Shown piece by piece: positions 54,206 through 63,316 of a stretch of DNA of 64,000 bases; position 1 is the first letter of the stretch, and every line of letters starts with the position of its first letter. Source of the stretch: Hyphomicrobiales bacterium (GTDB taxonomy: Bacteria; Pseudomonadota; Alphaproteobacteria; Rhizobiales; MH13). The notes beneath the pieces were generated by a model that ran no database searches, was not told where the DNA came from, and saw only the letters and a program-made list of their open reading frames with translations. The stretch covers positions 1,299,501 through 1,363,500 of the forward strand of contig JAEPOK010000002.1 of the NCBI GenBank assembly GCA_017642935.1, written 5' to 3'. The translations under genes and the position numbers were made by a program.

Positions 54206-54844
54206 CTAAGGGTCTGAGAAATCCGCCAACGGAATTTGCGGTGCTGTCTGACGTGGTAGAACGCCAGTCAAGCGGGGATCGGGACTGAGTTCAAGGCGTT
54301 GTCGGAAGGGTCTGAACCCTTGCCGCCGATAAAAGGACAGGGCACCAGGGGAATCGAAGGTGCAGGTGTGCAGCCATGCGCGTTTGGTCTGCGGTGTCCA
54401 AGCCGCCGCTAGGCCATGCTCCATGAGAACCGAACCGAGTTTTTTGCCGGTCGCTTCGGGGACCAGTCCGAAATAGGTCACCTCCAGGGTTTCTGTCTCT
54501 TGCTGCTCGACCTCGAACAGTCCGATGGGCAAACCGGATGGGTCGAGAAGATAGCGCAGCGTTGTCGTAGGCGCGGTGAGGATAGAACGAATAACCTCAT
54601 CGCTTTTCTGCAAGCGACCGAACCAGAGCCAGGGGTCGCCCACGGCACGGTACAGCTTTTTGAAGTCGTCAAGGTTCACCGGGTCCGGTTGAACGAATTG
54701 AAACCCGGCGGGCAGGGGATAGGCGTCACTGTTCGGTGGCGTGGTCCTTTCTAGGCTGGTTTCGATGGTTGCCAGCAGGCCCGCCGGAACGACGGCGAAC
54801 CCATTCTCCAGGGCAAGAGAGGTTGGCATGGGGGTGTCTGACAT
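54206..54844 (-). CDS. GNAT acetyltransferase coupled to flhA
   Basis: The 212-residue product has a GNAT fold in its middle and C-terminal part: LYRAVGDPWLWFGRLQKSDE, LDPSGLPIGLFEVEQQETET, LEVTYFGLVPEATGKKLGSV (acetyl-CoA loop QxxGxG-like), LMEHGLAAAW, and LHTCTFDSPGALSFYRRQGF. The first 50 residues are unrelated. Its ATG overlaps the flhA stop codon (TAATG), so translation of the two is very likely coupled. Substrate unknown; acetylation of a flagellar or other co-expressed protein is only an inference. Confidence 0.88.
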   Translation of the reverse strand: MSDTPMPTSLALENGFAVVPAGLLATIETSLERTTPPNSDAYPLPAGFQFVQPDPVNLDDFKKLYRAVGDPWLWFGRLQKSDEVIRSILTAPTTTLRYLLDPSGLPIGLFEVEQQETETLEVTYFGLVPEATGKKLGSVLMEHGLAAAWTPQTKRAWLHTCTFDSPGALSFYRRQGFRPFRQRLELSPDPRLTGVLPRQTAPQIPLADFSDP

Positions 54845-56994
54845 TAGGCGATCTGTCCGAACGTCTTCAGTTTGGCGCGTGGGTGCACTTCGGCTTGACT
54901 GAGGATGGCAGTTTGCGGGCGGAAGCGCTCAATGATCGCGCGAATATGGCGGCGGATGCCTGGCGAAACGAGCATCACCGGGACTTCGCCTTGCTCGGCG
55001 GCGGCGTTGAAGGCGGTGTTCACCGAGGCGATGAACTCCTGCAGTTTGGTCGGCGCCATGGCCAAGTGCTTGTCGTCGCCTTCGCCAACCAGCGCATCGG
55101 CAAAGGCCTGCTCCCAAGTCGGGGACAAAGGCAAGAGCGGCAGATACCCAGCTGGCGACTGGTGCGCGGCGCAGATCTGCAGCGCTAGGCGCGTGCGCAC
55201 ATGCTCGGTGATCGCCTGCGGTGTACGGGCAAAGGCACTGGCCTCGGCGATGCCCTCCAGAATGGTCGGAAGATCGCGGATCGAAATGCGTTCAGCGAGC
55301 AGACTTTGCAGAACGCGTTGGATGCCTGAAACCGAAATTTGGCCCGGTACGATGTCATCGACCAGTTTCTGCTGGGCGGCGGGAAGCTCGTTGATGAGGT
55401 TCTGCGTGTCCGCGTAGGAGAGCAGGTCGGCGGTCGAACCCTTGATGATCTCGGTCAGGTGGGTGGAGATCACGGTAGCCGGATCAACAACCGTGTAGCC
55501 TTTGATTTCGGCTTGGTCGCGGAACTTGCCCTCGATCCAGGTGGCTGGCAGGCCGAAGGTTGGTTCGGTGGTTTCGCGGCCTGGCAGTTCCACCGGTCCG
55601 CCGGTCGGGTTCATGGTCATGAACTGGCCGGAGAAGACCTCACCGGTGCCGGCCTCAACCTCTTTGACTTTGACCACATAGGTGTTTGCGCCAATTTGCA
55701 TGTTGTCGAGCAGGCGCACCGAGGGCATGACGAAGCCAAGCTCGCCGGCAAGCGAACGGCGCAGGGCTTTGATCTGCTCGGTCAGGCGGTCCGCCCCTTC
55801 GCCATCGTCGATCAAGCCAAGCAAACCATAGCCGAGTTCAATGCGAAGATCGTCGATGCGTAGCGATTTGGAGATCGGCTCTTCGGCCGGCGGTGCTTCG
55901 GCAGTCGCCTTGGCCAGCACCTCCTGGGCCTTGGCCTCGGTGACCGCATCCTTGGCTTTCCTAGCCGATCGCCAGGCGAGATAACCCGCGCCTCCTGCCA
56001 GTCCGAGGAAAGGGAGCACCGGAATACCCGGCAGCATGGCGAGGACCACCATGACGAAGGACGACATGCCGAGCGCTTTGGGATAGCCGGACAGTTGGGT
56101 CATTAGTGCTTTGTCGGCAGCGCCGGTGACGCCGGCCTTGGAGACCAGCAGGCCAGCAGCGGTGGAGACGATGAGCGCTGGGATTTGGCTGACCAGTCCA
56201 TCACCGACTGTCAGCAGCGTGTAGGCCCGGCCAGCATCGCCAAACGACATATCCATCTGGGCAACGCCGATCACGATTCCACCGATGATATTGATGAAGG
56301 TGATCATCAGGCCGGCAATGGCATCGCCGCGCACAAACTTTGAGGCACCGTCCATGGCGCCGAAGAAAGAGCTTTCGTCTTCCAGTTCTTTGCGGCGAGT
56401 CTTGGCTGTTTCTTCGTCGATCAGACCGGCAGATAGATCGGCATCGATGGCCATTTGCTTGCCAGGCATCGCGTCAAGAGTGAAGCGCGCAGCCACTTCG
56501 GCGATGCGGCCAGAACCCTTGGTGATGACGACAAAATTCACGATCACCAGGATGCCAAAGACGATCAGGCCGATGATGAAGTTGCCGCCCATCACAAAGG
56601 AGCCGAACGCTTCGATCACTTCGCCGGCCGCGTCTCCGCCGGTGTGTCCTTCGGCAAGGATAAGGCGGGTTGAGGCAAGGTTCAGCGCCAGGCGCATCAT
56701 GGTGGCGATCAGCAGCACCGTCGGGAAAGCAGAAAACTCCAGCGGCTTGTGGATGAACAGCGACGTCATCAGGACGAGGACGGAAAAGATGATCGAGACC
56801 GCCAGGAACAGGTCGAGCATGAAAGGCGGCATCGGCATGATGAGAACGACGAGGATCGTCATCACACCGAAGGCAAGCGCCAGATCACCGCGGATCAGCG
56901 CGCCTTTGAGCTGCTCCAAGCTTGGAAGCGGGAAGGGCAGGCCGGATTTGGCGGAGCCGGAAGTGCTTGTGTCAGTTACCGACGTGTCGGCCAT
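54844..56994 (-). CDS. flhA: flagellar export gate protein FlhA
   Basis: FlhA forms the nonameric export gate ring in the flagellar type III system. The 716-residue product has about eight TM helices in the first 330 residues (MTILVVLIMPMPPFMLDLFL, FVVITKGSGRIAEVAARF with the FHIPEP-family pattern, LDAMPGKQMAIDADLSAG, DGASKFVRGDAIAGLMI) and a cytosolic domain to the end (RIELGYGLLGLIDDGEG, LLAERISIRDLPTILEGIA). I choose ATG 56994 (MADTSV), which has GAGG 8 nt upstream; an in-frame ATG at 57015 has its purine stretch right against the start. A gene of opposite strand lies upstream, with a CtrA-box match between. Confidence 0.95.
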   Translation of the reverse strand: MADTSVTDTSTSGSAKSGLPFPLPSLEQLKGALIRGDLALAFGVMTILVVLIMPMPPFMLDLFLAVSIIFSVLVLMTSLFIHKPLEFSAFPTVLLIATMMRLALNLASTRLILAEGHTGGDAAGEVIEAFGSFVMGGNFIIGLIVFGILVIVNFVVITKGSGRIAEVAARFTLDAMPGKQMAIDADLSAGLIDEETAKTRRKELEDESSFFGAMDGASKFVRGDAIAGLMITFINIIGGIVIGVAQMDMSFGDAGRAYTLLTVGDGLVSQIPALIVSTAAGLLVSKAGVTGAADKALMTQLSGYPKALGMSSFVMVVLAMLPGIPVLPFLGLAGGAGYLAWRSARKAKDAVTEAKAQEVLAKATAEAPPAEEPISKSLRIDDLRIELGYGLLGLIDDGEGADRLTEQIKALRRSLAGELGFVMPSVRLLDNMQIGANTYVVKVKEVEAGTGEVFSGQFMTMNPTGGPVELPGRETTEPTFGLPATWIEGKFRDQAEIKGYTVVDPATVISTHLTEIIKGSTADLLSYADTQNLINELPAAQQKLVDDIVPGQISVSGIQRVLQSLLAERISIRDLPTILEGIAEASAFARTPQAITEHVRTRLALQICAAHQSPAGYLPLLPLSPTWEQAFADALVGEGDDKHLAMAPTKLQEFIASVNTAFNAAAEQGEVPVMLVSPGIRRHIRAIIERFRPQTAILSQAEVHPRAKLKTFGQIA

Positions 56995-57062
56995 GCGCGG
57001 TGCCTCGCTCGGCATCTTCCGGTTGGGAAAATGCGACTAGGCAGTTTTTGCCGCTTTTAGGG

Positions 57063-57077
57063 TAAACAGATGGTTAA
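57063..57077. promoter_or_regulatory. candidate CtrA box between flhA and divergent gene
   Basis: TAAA (57063-57066), 7 bp, TTAA (57074-57077) inside GGTAAACAGATGGTTAA. This 17-mer shares 14 positions with the one before fliF. It lies about 70 bp before the flhA start and 35 bp before the + strand gene. Confidence 0.5.
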
Positions 57078-57111
57078 TGGTTTTGCTCAGCCGGAGTGAA
57101 AAGGGGGGAAA

Positions 57112-57507
57112 GTGACCGATGCCATGACGCTCATGGCCAGCATTGCCCTGGTGGGCTTTATCTGGCTGACTCTGTTTCAGGTGCTGCTTGCTCTTGGCTT
57201 TCCGATGGGGCGCCTTGCATGGGGCGGTAGTCACCGCGTGCTTTCGCCAAGCCTTCGCGTTGCAAGTGGCGTCAGTGCCTGTTTGGCGGCATTTGGCGCA
57301 ATCTGTGTGGCGCAGGCGCTGGGCCTTTTGGACTGGGTGCCTGCTTTGGTTCTGCGCCCAGCCCTGTTGGTCTTGGCAGGACTGTTTGGACTCAGCTTGA
57401 TTGCCAACGCTCTGTCAAAGAGCCGCGTGGAGCAGGTCCACGGGGTCGTCCTTACAACACTTCTTTGTGTTGGCTCACTGGCCGCAGCCTTTCAGGTTTC
57501 TGCCTAA
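57112..57507 (+). CDS. small polytopic membrane protein, unknown
   Basis: The 131-residue product has four hydrophobic segments: MTLMASIALVGFIWLTLFQV (about 5-30), VASGVSACLAAFGAICVAQA (about 46-66), WVPALVLRPALLVLAGLFGL (about 70-95) and VHGVVLTTLLCVGSLAAAFQ (about 106-126). No motif is recognised. The start is the GTG at 57112, with a G-rich ribosome site upstream; an ATG lies 4 codons in. It diverges from flhA and shares the CtrA-box region, so it may be motility-linked (inferred). Confidence 0.65.
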   Translation: MTDAMTLMASIALVGFIWLTLFQVLLALGFPMGRLAWGGSHRVLSPSLRVASGVSACLAAFGAICVAQALGLLDWVPALVLRPALLVLAGLFGLSLIANALSKSRVEQVHGVVLTTLLCVGSLAAAFQVSA

Positions 57508-57508
57508 C

Positions 57509-57814
57509 CTAAACATCAAGGTCATAGACGACGATCCCATCGGTGCCGCCGACACAGGATGCGCACAAACGAGCACCCAGCGCTTGATGGGTGGGATGGT
57601 CAGCATAGCGCTCCAAAGCCTCTTTGGAGGCAAAGCGAATGACAAACCCGAACTTGTGGTCTGGTGATTTGCCTTCGAAGTCGAGGTTTGGGCCGTAGTG
57701 GAATGCCTCGACGCCCTCCAAGGTCTCGCTGAAGGTTGCCAGCTCGCTCATGGTTTGCAGCAGCGCATCAGCCGCGCCATCCGAGGGATGGCAGAACACG
57801 CAGTGGAGGATCAT
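57509..57814 (-). CDS. Dabb-family (stress-responsive A/B barrel) protein
   Basis: The 101-residue product fits the dimeric ferredoxin-like Dabb family: MILHCVFCHPSDGAADALLQ, VEAFHYGPNLDFEGKSPDHK, FGFVIRFASKEALERYADHP, THQALGARLCASCVGGTDGI, VVYDLDV. Function is unclear in the family; some members bind small molecules. The ATG lies 4 bp after the flbD stop, whose own sequence supplies the ribosome site, so this is the last gene of the fliF-flbD operon. Two Cys pairs (CVFC, CASC) are an odd feature. Confidence 0.85.
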   Translation of the reverse strand: MILHCVFCHPSDGAADALLQTMSELATFSETLEGVEAFHYGPNLDFEGKSPDHKFGFVIRFASKEALERYADHPTHQALGARLCASCVGGTDGIVVYDLDV

Positions 57815-57818
57815 GATC

Positions 57819-59195
57819 CTAACCTGCCATTTGCGTGCGGGCTTGGCCCGGTTGCGGCACGGCAACGCCTTGGGCGTTGTAGTCGTTGAGCTTGTTGCGC
57901 AGCGTGCGAATGGAAATGCCAAGAATGTTGGCGGCATGGGTACGGTTGCCGAGACAATGGTCGAGTGTATCGAGAATCAATTCCTGCTCGACCTCCGCGA
58001 CTGTGCGTCCGACAAGCGCGCGGGTAACCGCTTCGGCCGTCATCGCTACCTTTTGGACCGCACCTGATGGCGGTGTGGATTGGGCAGCAAAGTCTGATCC
58101 GTCGGGCGTGATGAGTGCTTCGGGGCCGATTTCAGGACCAGACGCCAAAAGCACAGCGCGGTGGATGGTGTTTTCGAGTTCGCGCACATTGCCCTGCCAA
58201 TGGGCCGACATCAAGCGCGTGCGCGCAGGCTCTGAGATCGGGCGCAGCGGGAAACCGTTGGCCTTGGCGTATTTTTTCGCAAAATGGTCCGACAAAGCGA
58301 GAATATCGGCGGGTCGTTCGCGCAGCGCCGGTAGTGCCAGGTTGACCACGTTAAGGCGGAACAACAGATCTTCGCGGAACGAACCTTCTTTGACCGCCTC
58401 AGCAAGGTTACGGTTGGACGTTGCGATGATGCGCAGGTCAACGGGCACCGGCTTGGAGCCGCCGACGCGGTCGATCACCCGCTCTTGCAGGGCACGCAGG
58501 AGTTTTGCCTGCAGGCGTACATCCATTTCGGAGATTTCATCGAGCAGCAGCGTGCCGCCGGAGGCTTCCTCGAATTTGCCGATACGGCGGGCCAGCGCGC
58601 CGGTGAAGGCGCCTTTTTCATGGCCAAAAAGCTCGGACTCAAGCAGGTTTTCTGGGATAGCAGCGCAGTTGACCGACACGAACGGCATCGTCGCTCGGTT
58701 CGACTTGGCGTGAACGTAGCGCGCCATCACCTCTTTACCGGTGCCGGATTCGCCGGTGATCAGGATCGAGGCGTCCGACGGCGCGATCTGTTCGGCAAGG
58801 CGAACCACCTTCATCATCGCCGGATCGGTGGACACCATGTCCAACTCTTCGGTTGTAACCGCAGCCAGCACCGCGGCGATGAGAGCGGGATCCGGCGGCA
58901 AAGGAATGTACTCGCGCGCGCCGTCCTTGATGGCTTTGACGGCGGCGTCGGCATCGTTCTTTACGCCGCACGCGATTACCGGCGCAGAAATGTGCTCGCG
59001 CTCCATGGCCTGGATCAGCGCTTTGATGTTTTCAGCGACGTCAACCATCACCAGATCGATGGCTTGACCACCCCGCAACGCATCGAGCGCCGTCGCCTGA
59101 TCGTCGGCATGAATAACTTTGGCGCCGCGCTCCATCGCCATGCGCGTCGCGCTGGCCATTTGTCCGCCGAGATTGCCGAAGATGAGAAGTCGCAT
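57819..59195 (-). CDS. flbD: sigma-54-dependent flagellar regulator FlbD
   Basis: FlbD activates late flagellar genes with sigma-54 and represses fliF in Caulobacter. The 458-residue product has a degenerate receiver-like N terminus (about 1-115; the Asp pair near the start and the conserved Lys are lost, with REYIPLPPDP instead of KP), an AAA+ domain with Walker A ILITGESGTGKE, sigma-54 contact motif GAFTGA, Walker B GGTLLLDEISEM, and an HTH DNA-binding end (ILDTLDHCLGNRTHAANILG, ISIRTLRNKL). It follows fliN, as in the Caulobacter operon. Confidence 0.95.
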   Translation of the reverse strand: MRLLIFGNLGGQMASATRMAMERGAKVIHADDQATALDALRGGQAIDLVMVDVAENIKALIQAMEREHISAPVIACGVKNDADAAVKAIKDGAREYIPLPPDPALIAAVLAAVTTEELDMVSTDPAMMKVVRLAEQIAPSDASILITGESGTGKEVMARYVHAKSNRATMPFVSVNCAAIPENLLESELFGHEKGAFTGALARRIGKFEEASGGTLLLDEISEMDVRLQAKLLRALQERVIDRVGGSKPVPVDLRIIATSNRNLAEAVKEGSFREDLLFRLNVVNLALPALRERPADILALSDHFAKKYAKANGFPLRPISEPARTRLMSAHWQGNVRELENTIHRAVLLASGPEIGPEALITPDGSDFAAQSTPPSGAVQKVAMTAEAVTRALVGRTVAEVEQELILDTLDHCLGNRTHAANILGISIRTLRNKLNDYNAQGVAVPQPGQARTQMAG

Positions 59196-59217
59196 GGGTT
59201 GATCCTGCCGCTAGGTC

Positions 59218-59577
59218 TTATTTGTCGCTTTTGATGATTTCAGTCATGGTCACGCCGAGCTTGTCTTCGACGAGAACCACCTCGCCACGCGCGACCAGAC
59301 GGTCGTTGACGAAGATGTCGATGGCCTCACCTACTCGCCTGTCGAGTTCGACCACCGTGCCGGGTCCGAGATTGAGCAGTTCAGAAACCTGCATGCCTGA
59401 TCGTCCAAGAATGGCCGATACACGCACCGGCACGTCGAACACCGCTTCAAGGTCGCTGGCATCCTTGGCGCTGTTCGGATCGTAATCCTCGTCGGTTTCG
59501 GTGCTTGGCGGCCCTTCCAACTGGTCGAGCTCGACGCCTTGTTTGCCCGCTAGCTGATCGTCGTCGGTGTCACTCAT
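59218..59577 (-). CDS. fliN: flagellar switch protein FliN
   Basis: FliN forms the C-ring with FliM and FliG. The 119-residue product has an acidic leader (about 40 residues) and a SpoA domain (VFDVPVRVSAILGRSGMQVS, LLNLGPGTVVELDRRVGEAI, IFVNDRLVARGEVVLVEDKL). It overlaps fliH by 8 bp. FliM is not in the window. Confidence 0.95.
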   Translation of the reverse strand: MSDTDDDQLAGKQGVELDQLEGPPSTETDEDYDPNSAKDASDLEAVFDVPVRVSAILGRSGMQVSELLNLGPGTVVELDRRVGEAIDIFVNDRLVARGEVVLVEDKLGVTMTEIIKSDK

Positions 59578-60295
59578 CGAGAGAGCCCTCCATTGAGGCT
59601 TTCATCTGTGAGGCCTGGTCTGCCTCAGATGGGGTTGGGGGAGAGGCGTGGGGTTTTACGCCTCGGGCCGACAGATAGTCGCCAATTAAATCGTCAATGG
59701 CCTTTTCGATGTCGTCTTGACTGCGCGCCAATCCTCCATCGGCCCATTCAATACGCGTGTCGCTGGGGGCGAAGTCCTCTTCGCCCATGAAGATCAGCCT
59801 GCCTTCAAACCCTTGGGATTGGGCGATGGATTCAAGGCGTTCGCGCACGGCGTCGACATGGTCGGCGTTCATGCGCACGACCAAATGGGAGGCGTCGAAC
59901 ATGGGCGCGAGGCAGGAACGGAATAGTGCTTCGACTTCGCCGATCGGCTGGGCGTCTAAGAGCCGGCGGGCAAGCTTTTTCGATGCCGAGATGGCGATGC
60001 GAACCGCGCGCTCCTCGCGCATCGCGATTTCCTTGTCGAGCCGGGAGAGCAGGGTTTGAACAACGCCGGTCAGGCGCTGCGTTTCTTCAGCCAAAGCCTT
60101 GGAACCTTCTTCGAGTGCTTCCTGGCGTCCGGCCTCATGGGCTTCGGTGCGCACCCGCCGCTCCAGCGCGGCCATCTGCGCTTCGTGCTCGTAGAGGCTG
60201 ATTGTTGGCTCAACCTCGACCTCTTCCTTGGCGCGGTTTTCCGCGTCGAAATCGAGATCGAACAGGTAGCGTGGAGCGGTGGTTGATGCGGCCAT
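59570..60295 (-). CDS. fliH: flagellar assembly protein FliH (FlbE)
   Basis: FliH is the stator-like partner that holds FliI at the export gate. The 241-residue product has a long N-terminal helix (SLYEHEAQMAALERRVRTEA, EAGRQEALEEGSKALAEETQ) and a C-terminal globular domain (LARRLLDAQPIGEVEALFRS, IEWADGGLARSQDDIEKAID). In Caulobacter the same place is filled by flbE. The ATG at 60295 overlaps the fliG stop (TGATG). Confidence 0.88.
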   Translation of the reverse strand: MAASTTAPRYLFDLDFDAENRAKEEVEVEPTISLYEHEAQMAALERRVRTEAHEAGRQEALEEGSKALAEETQRLTGVVQTLLSRLDKEIAMREERAVRIAISASKKLARRLLDAQPIGEVEALFRSCLAPMFDASHLVVRMNADHVDAVRERLESIAQSQGFEGRLIFMGEEDFAPSDTRIEWADGGLARSQDDIEKAIDDLIGDYLSARGVKPHASPPTPSEADQASQMKASMEGSLDE

Positions 60296-61416
60296 CAATA
60301 GATCACCTCATCATCACCGGAGTTTTTCGAGATCACCATCTCGCCCTTGGCGGCGAGGTCCTTGGCCAGATTGACGAGCGACATCTGCGCTTCGTCGACG
60401 TCACGCAAGCGCACCGGCCCGAGAATTTCCATCTCCTCGCGGATGGTGGTCGCCTGGCGGGTCGACATGTTGCCGAGGAAGAAGTCGCGCAGCGTATCGT
60501 TGGCGCCTTTGAGCGCGATCGGTAGCTTGGTCATATCGGCGCTGCGCAGCAGGATCTGGATCGAGGAGGCGTCGACTTTGCCGAGATCCTCGAAGGTAAA
60601 CATCAGTGCTTTGATCTTCTCGGCCGACTCGCGGTTGTCTTCTTCCAGCGTTGCGAGGAACTTGGCCTCCGTTTGGCGGTCGAAATTGTTGAAGATCTCG
60701 GCCATCGTCTCATGGCTATCGCGGCGGCGCGTGGTCGATAGGTTCGACATAAACTCAACGCGCAGTGTCTCTTCGACTTTGTCGAGAATTTCCTTCTGCA
60801 CGCTTTGCATTTTCAGCATGCGCTGGATGACTTCCAGGGAAAGTTCCTCTGGCAGTAGCGACAGCACTTTGGCGGCGTGATCGGAACGAATTTTCGACAG
60901 AACCACGGCGGTCGTTTGCGGGTATTCGTTCTTCAAATAGCTGGCCAGAACGTTTTCCTGAACGTTGGAAAGTTTCTCCCACATGTTGCGTCCGGCCGGG
61001 CCGCGTATCTCTTCCATGATCGCCGCGACCTTGTCGGTCTCCATGAAGGAGGCGAGCAAGCGTTCGGTGGCTTCATAGCCGCCGGTGAGCGCCTTGTTGG
61101 TCGTCACATTGTCGATGAACTCGATCATGACGCCTTCAATGACGTCCGTCGAAAGGCGTCCGACCACGGCCATGGACTGCGAGACTTCACGCAACTCCAG
61201 TTCGTCCAAACCGCGCCATAAGGGTTCGCCATGTTTATCGCCGAGCGCGAGCAACAGAACCGCGGCTTTCTCCGCGCCGGAGAGATCACCAAGTTTGACC
61301 GAGGATTGGTCGCCACCGGCGGTTTGTTGCGCCAGCGTTAGCTGCTGACCAGGCTTAGCAGTCGGTGGACCAGCGGCGGCTGCGGCGGCTTCGGCAAGGG
61401 CGTTGGCTGCGGACAT
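60295..61416 (-). CDS. fliG: flagellar motor switch protein FliG
   Basis: FliG joins the MS ring to the C-ring and bears torque. The 373-residue product has an Ala-rich leader, then the three armadillo-type domains: [60 protein letters not shown], and the C-terminal torque helix region [20 protein letters not shown]. It lies 4 bp after fliF and overlaps fliH. Confidence 0.96.
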   Translation of the reverse strand: MSAANALAEAAAAAAGPPTAKPGQQLTLAQQTAGGDQSSVKLGDLSGAEKAAVLLLALGDKHGEPLWRGLDELELREVSQSMAVVGRLSTDVIEGVMIEFIDNVTTNKALTGGYEATERLLASFMETDKVAAIMEEIRGPAGRNMWEKLSNVQENVLASYLKNEYPQTTAVVLSKIRSDHAAKVLSLLPEELSLEVIQRMLKMQSVQKEILDKVEETLRVEFMSNLSTTRRRDSHETMAEIFNNFDRQTEAKFLATLEEDNRESAEKIKALMFTFEDLGKVDASSIQILLRSADMTKLPIALKGANDTLRDFFLGNMSTRQATTIREEMEILGPVRLRDVDEAQMSLVNLAKDLAAKGEMVISKNSGDDEVIY

Positions 61417-61419
61417 TGG

Positions 61420-63060
61420 TTACGCCTTCGCCGGTTCGGACAGCCAGGCGCGCAAGACGCCGACAGCATCGTCAGGACGCTCTTTGATCAGGTCGCCAAC
61501 CTGTTCCAATGATTTCTTCTGCAGCGCGCCCAGCGCAACAGCATTTTCAAAGGCCTTAACTGTCGTGCTTTCCAGCGCGATCGCAGGAACGTTCGGCATT
61601 GGCGACTGCAACACCTCACCGTTCGGCCCGATCACCGTGCCTTCCGCGTCTGGCCCACCGGCCGGCAGGGCTTCCGGTGCGGCGCTTTCATCCTCGAAGA
61701 CGCGGGCGAGCAGAGGGCGCACGACGAAGAACAGCACGATCAGCGTCAGGACGGCGATGATGGCAAGTTCTGCTGCGCGGTAAATATCGTCGCGGGTGAA
61801 CGAGAACAAACCTTCTTCGTCAGGCAGGGTAAGATCGGGGCGAGCAGCGAATTGAAGGTTCACGACCTCGACGACATCGCCGCGTGTTTGATCAAATCCG
61901 ACGGCCGAGCGGACCAGCATGGCGATCTGATCGAGCTGCTCTTGCGTGCGCGGTGCATAAACAGGCGCGCCGTTCTCATCCTGGGTGTAGAGGCCATCGA
62001 CGAGCACGGCGACGGAGAGCCGCTCCAGCCGGCCGGCTTCCAGAATTTCGGTCCGATTGGTGGAGGAAATTTCGAAGTTCGTGACCTCTTCAAGCGTTTC
62101 GCGCGCTTCCTGGATGCCGCCAGCCGTCGCGCCGGCGTCGGCGCCTGGCAACTCATTACCGACCGTAACTTCGCCCGCGGTGGTGTCGTTGGTGGAGCCG
62201 TTTTCTTCGCGAACCTGCGTTGAACGAACGACCTGACCATCCGGATCAAAGACTTCGGAGGTTTCAGAAATGCGATTGTGATTGAGCTCGACGGCGACGT
62301 TGACCCGGGCGCGACCTGGACCGACGACTTCGGACAGGATGTCTTCGATCTGGGTGCGGATGCGGTTTTCCATCGCGATCGAGCGCTCGTCCAGCGAGGC
62401 GGCCATCATGGCTTCCTCATTGTCTCCGGCGCCGGATGCAAGCAGTTGCCCGGCCTCATCGACAATCGAAACCCGGTTGGCCGACAGCCCATCGACGGCT
62501 GATGCTGCCAGATGTTGAATGGCGCGGATTTGCCCCGGGTCCAGGTCGCCGCGAACGCGCAGCACGATCGACGCAGTCGCCTCACGCTGATTGCGTTGGA
62601 AGAGTTCGCGCTCGGGCAGCACAAGGTGGACCCGTGCGGCCGAAACCCGATTGATGGACTGGATCGTGCGGGCAAGCTCGCCTTCCAGCGCACGCAGCTG
62701 GTTGACGTTCTGAACGAAGCTGGTGGCGCCGAGTGTGCTTGATTGATCGAAAATCTCGTAACCGACGGTGCCGCCCGATGGCAGACCCTGCTCGGCCATG
62801 TCCATACGCAGACGAAGAACGCGCTCCTGCGGCACAAGAATGGTGGTGCCATCATTGCGCAACTCGTAGGTGACTCCGTTCGCGTCGAGCTGGCGAATGA
62901 CTTCTGAGGAATCCTCGAACGTCATCTCGGTGAACAATGGCACCATGACCGGCGCGGTGACGCGCATCGTGATAAAGGCGAAGAATCCGATGAGCAGCGC
63001 TGCGACGATGCCCATCGCGCCCAAACGGGCAGGACCCAAGTTCTGAAAGAAAGCAACCAT
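61420..63060 (-). CDS. fliF: flagellar MS-ring protein FliF
   Basis: FliF builds the membrane-embedded MS ring on which the basal body assembles. The 546-residue product has TM helices near residues 17-35 (GIVAALLIGFFAFITMRV) and about 440-465 (AAELAIIAVLTLIVLFFVV), between them the YscJ-like ring-building domains (MDMAEQGLPSGGTVGYEIFD, LEGELARTIQSINRVSAARV, VHLVLPERELFQRNQREATA) and a C-terminal FliG-binding tail (VGDLIKERPDDAVGVLRAWL). A CtrA-box match lies about 90 bp upstream. Confidence 0.96.
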   Translation of the reverse strand: MVAFFQNLGPARLGAMGIVAALLIGFFAFITMRVTAPVMVPLFTEMTFEDSSEVIRQLDANGVTYELRNDGTTILVPQERVLRLRMDMAEQGLPSGGTVGYEIFDQSSTLGATSFVQNVNQLRALEGELARTIQSINRVSAARVHLVLPERELFQRNQREATASIVLRVRGDLDPGQIRAIQHLAASAVDGLSANRVSIVDEAGQLLASGAGDNEEAMMAASLDERSIAMENRIRTQIEDILSEVVGPGRARVNVAVELNHNRISETSEVFDPDGQVVRSTQVREENGSTNDTTAGEVTVGNELPGADAGATAGGIQEARETLEEVTNFEISSTNRTEILEAGRLERLSVAVLVDGLYTQDENGAPVYAPRTQEQLDQIAMLVRSAVGFDQTRGDVVEVVNLQFAARPDLTLPDEEGLFSFTRDDIYRAAELAIIAVLTLIVLFFVVRPLLARVFEDESAAPEALPAGGPDAEGTVIGPNGEVLQSPMPNVPAIALESTTVKAFENAVALGALQKKSLEQVGDLIKERPDDAVGVLRAWLSEPAKA

Positions 63061-63149
63061 GAATGCCCGTTAGCCCATCTCGATCGCTTCCCTTGCCCAC
63101 CTGTCGGCGCGCTATCGAAGCAGATAGGCAAGAATTGCCCGGTAGATGG

Positions 63150-63164
63150 TAAACAGGTCGTTAA
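63150..63164. promoter_or_regulatory. candidate CtrA box before fliF
   Basis: TAAA (63150-63153), 7 bp, TTAA (63161-63164) in GGTAAACAGGTCGTTAA, read on the gene strand as TTAA-N7-TTTACC. fliF of Caulobacter is a CtrA target, which supports the call. Confidence 0.55.
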
Positions 63165-63210
63165 CTCTTGGGTCGAAGCTGCATCGAACGGCGAAAAAAG
63201 ACATAAACGC

Positions 63211-63244
63211 AAAAAGCCGGCCCATGGTTTGAACCCGGCCGGCT
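63211..63244 (-). terminator. terminator of sciP
   Basis: On the - strand AGCCGGCC pairs with GGCCGGCT (8 bp, 14-nt loop), followed by five T. It separates sciP from the fliF operon. Confidence 0.82.
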
Positions 63245-63316
63245 GTTTGGTTTCGATGTTACGGTTTGTGAAGAACGCGGCGCGGAAGGCCTCGCTTTCG
63301 ATGAACCGGTTGGGCG

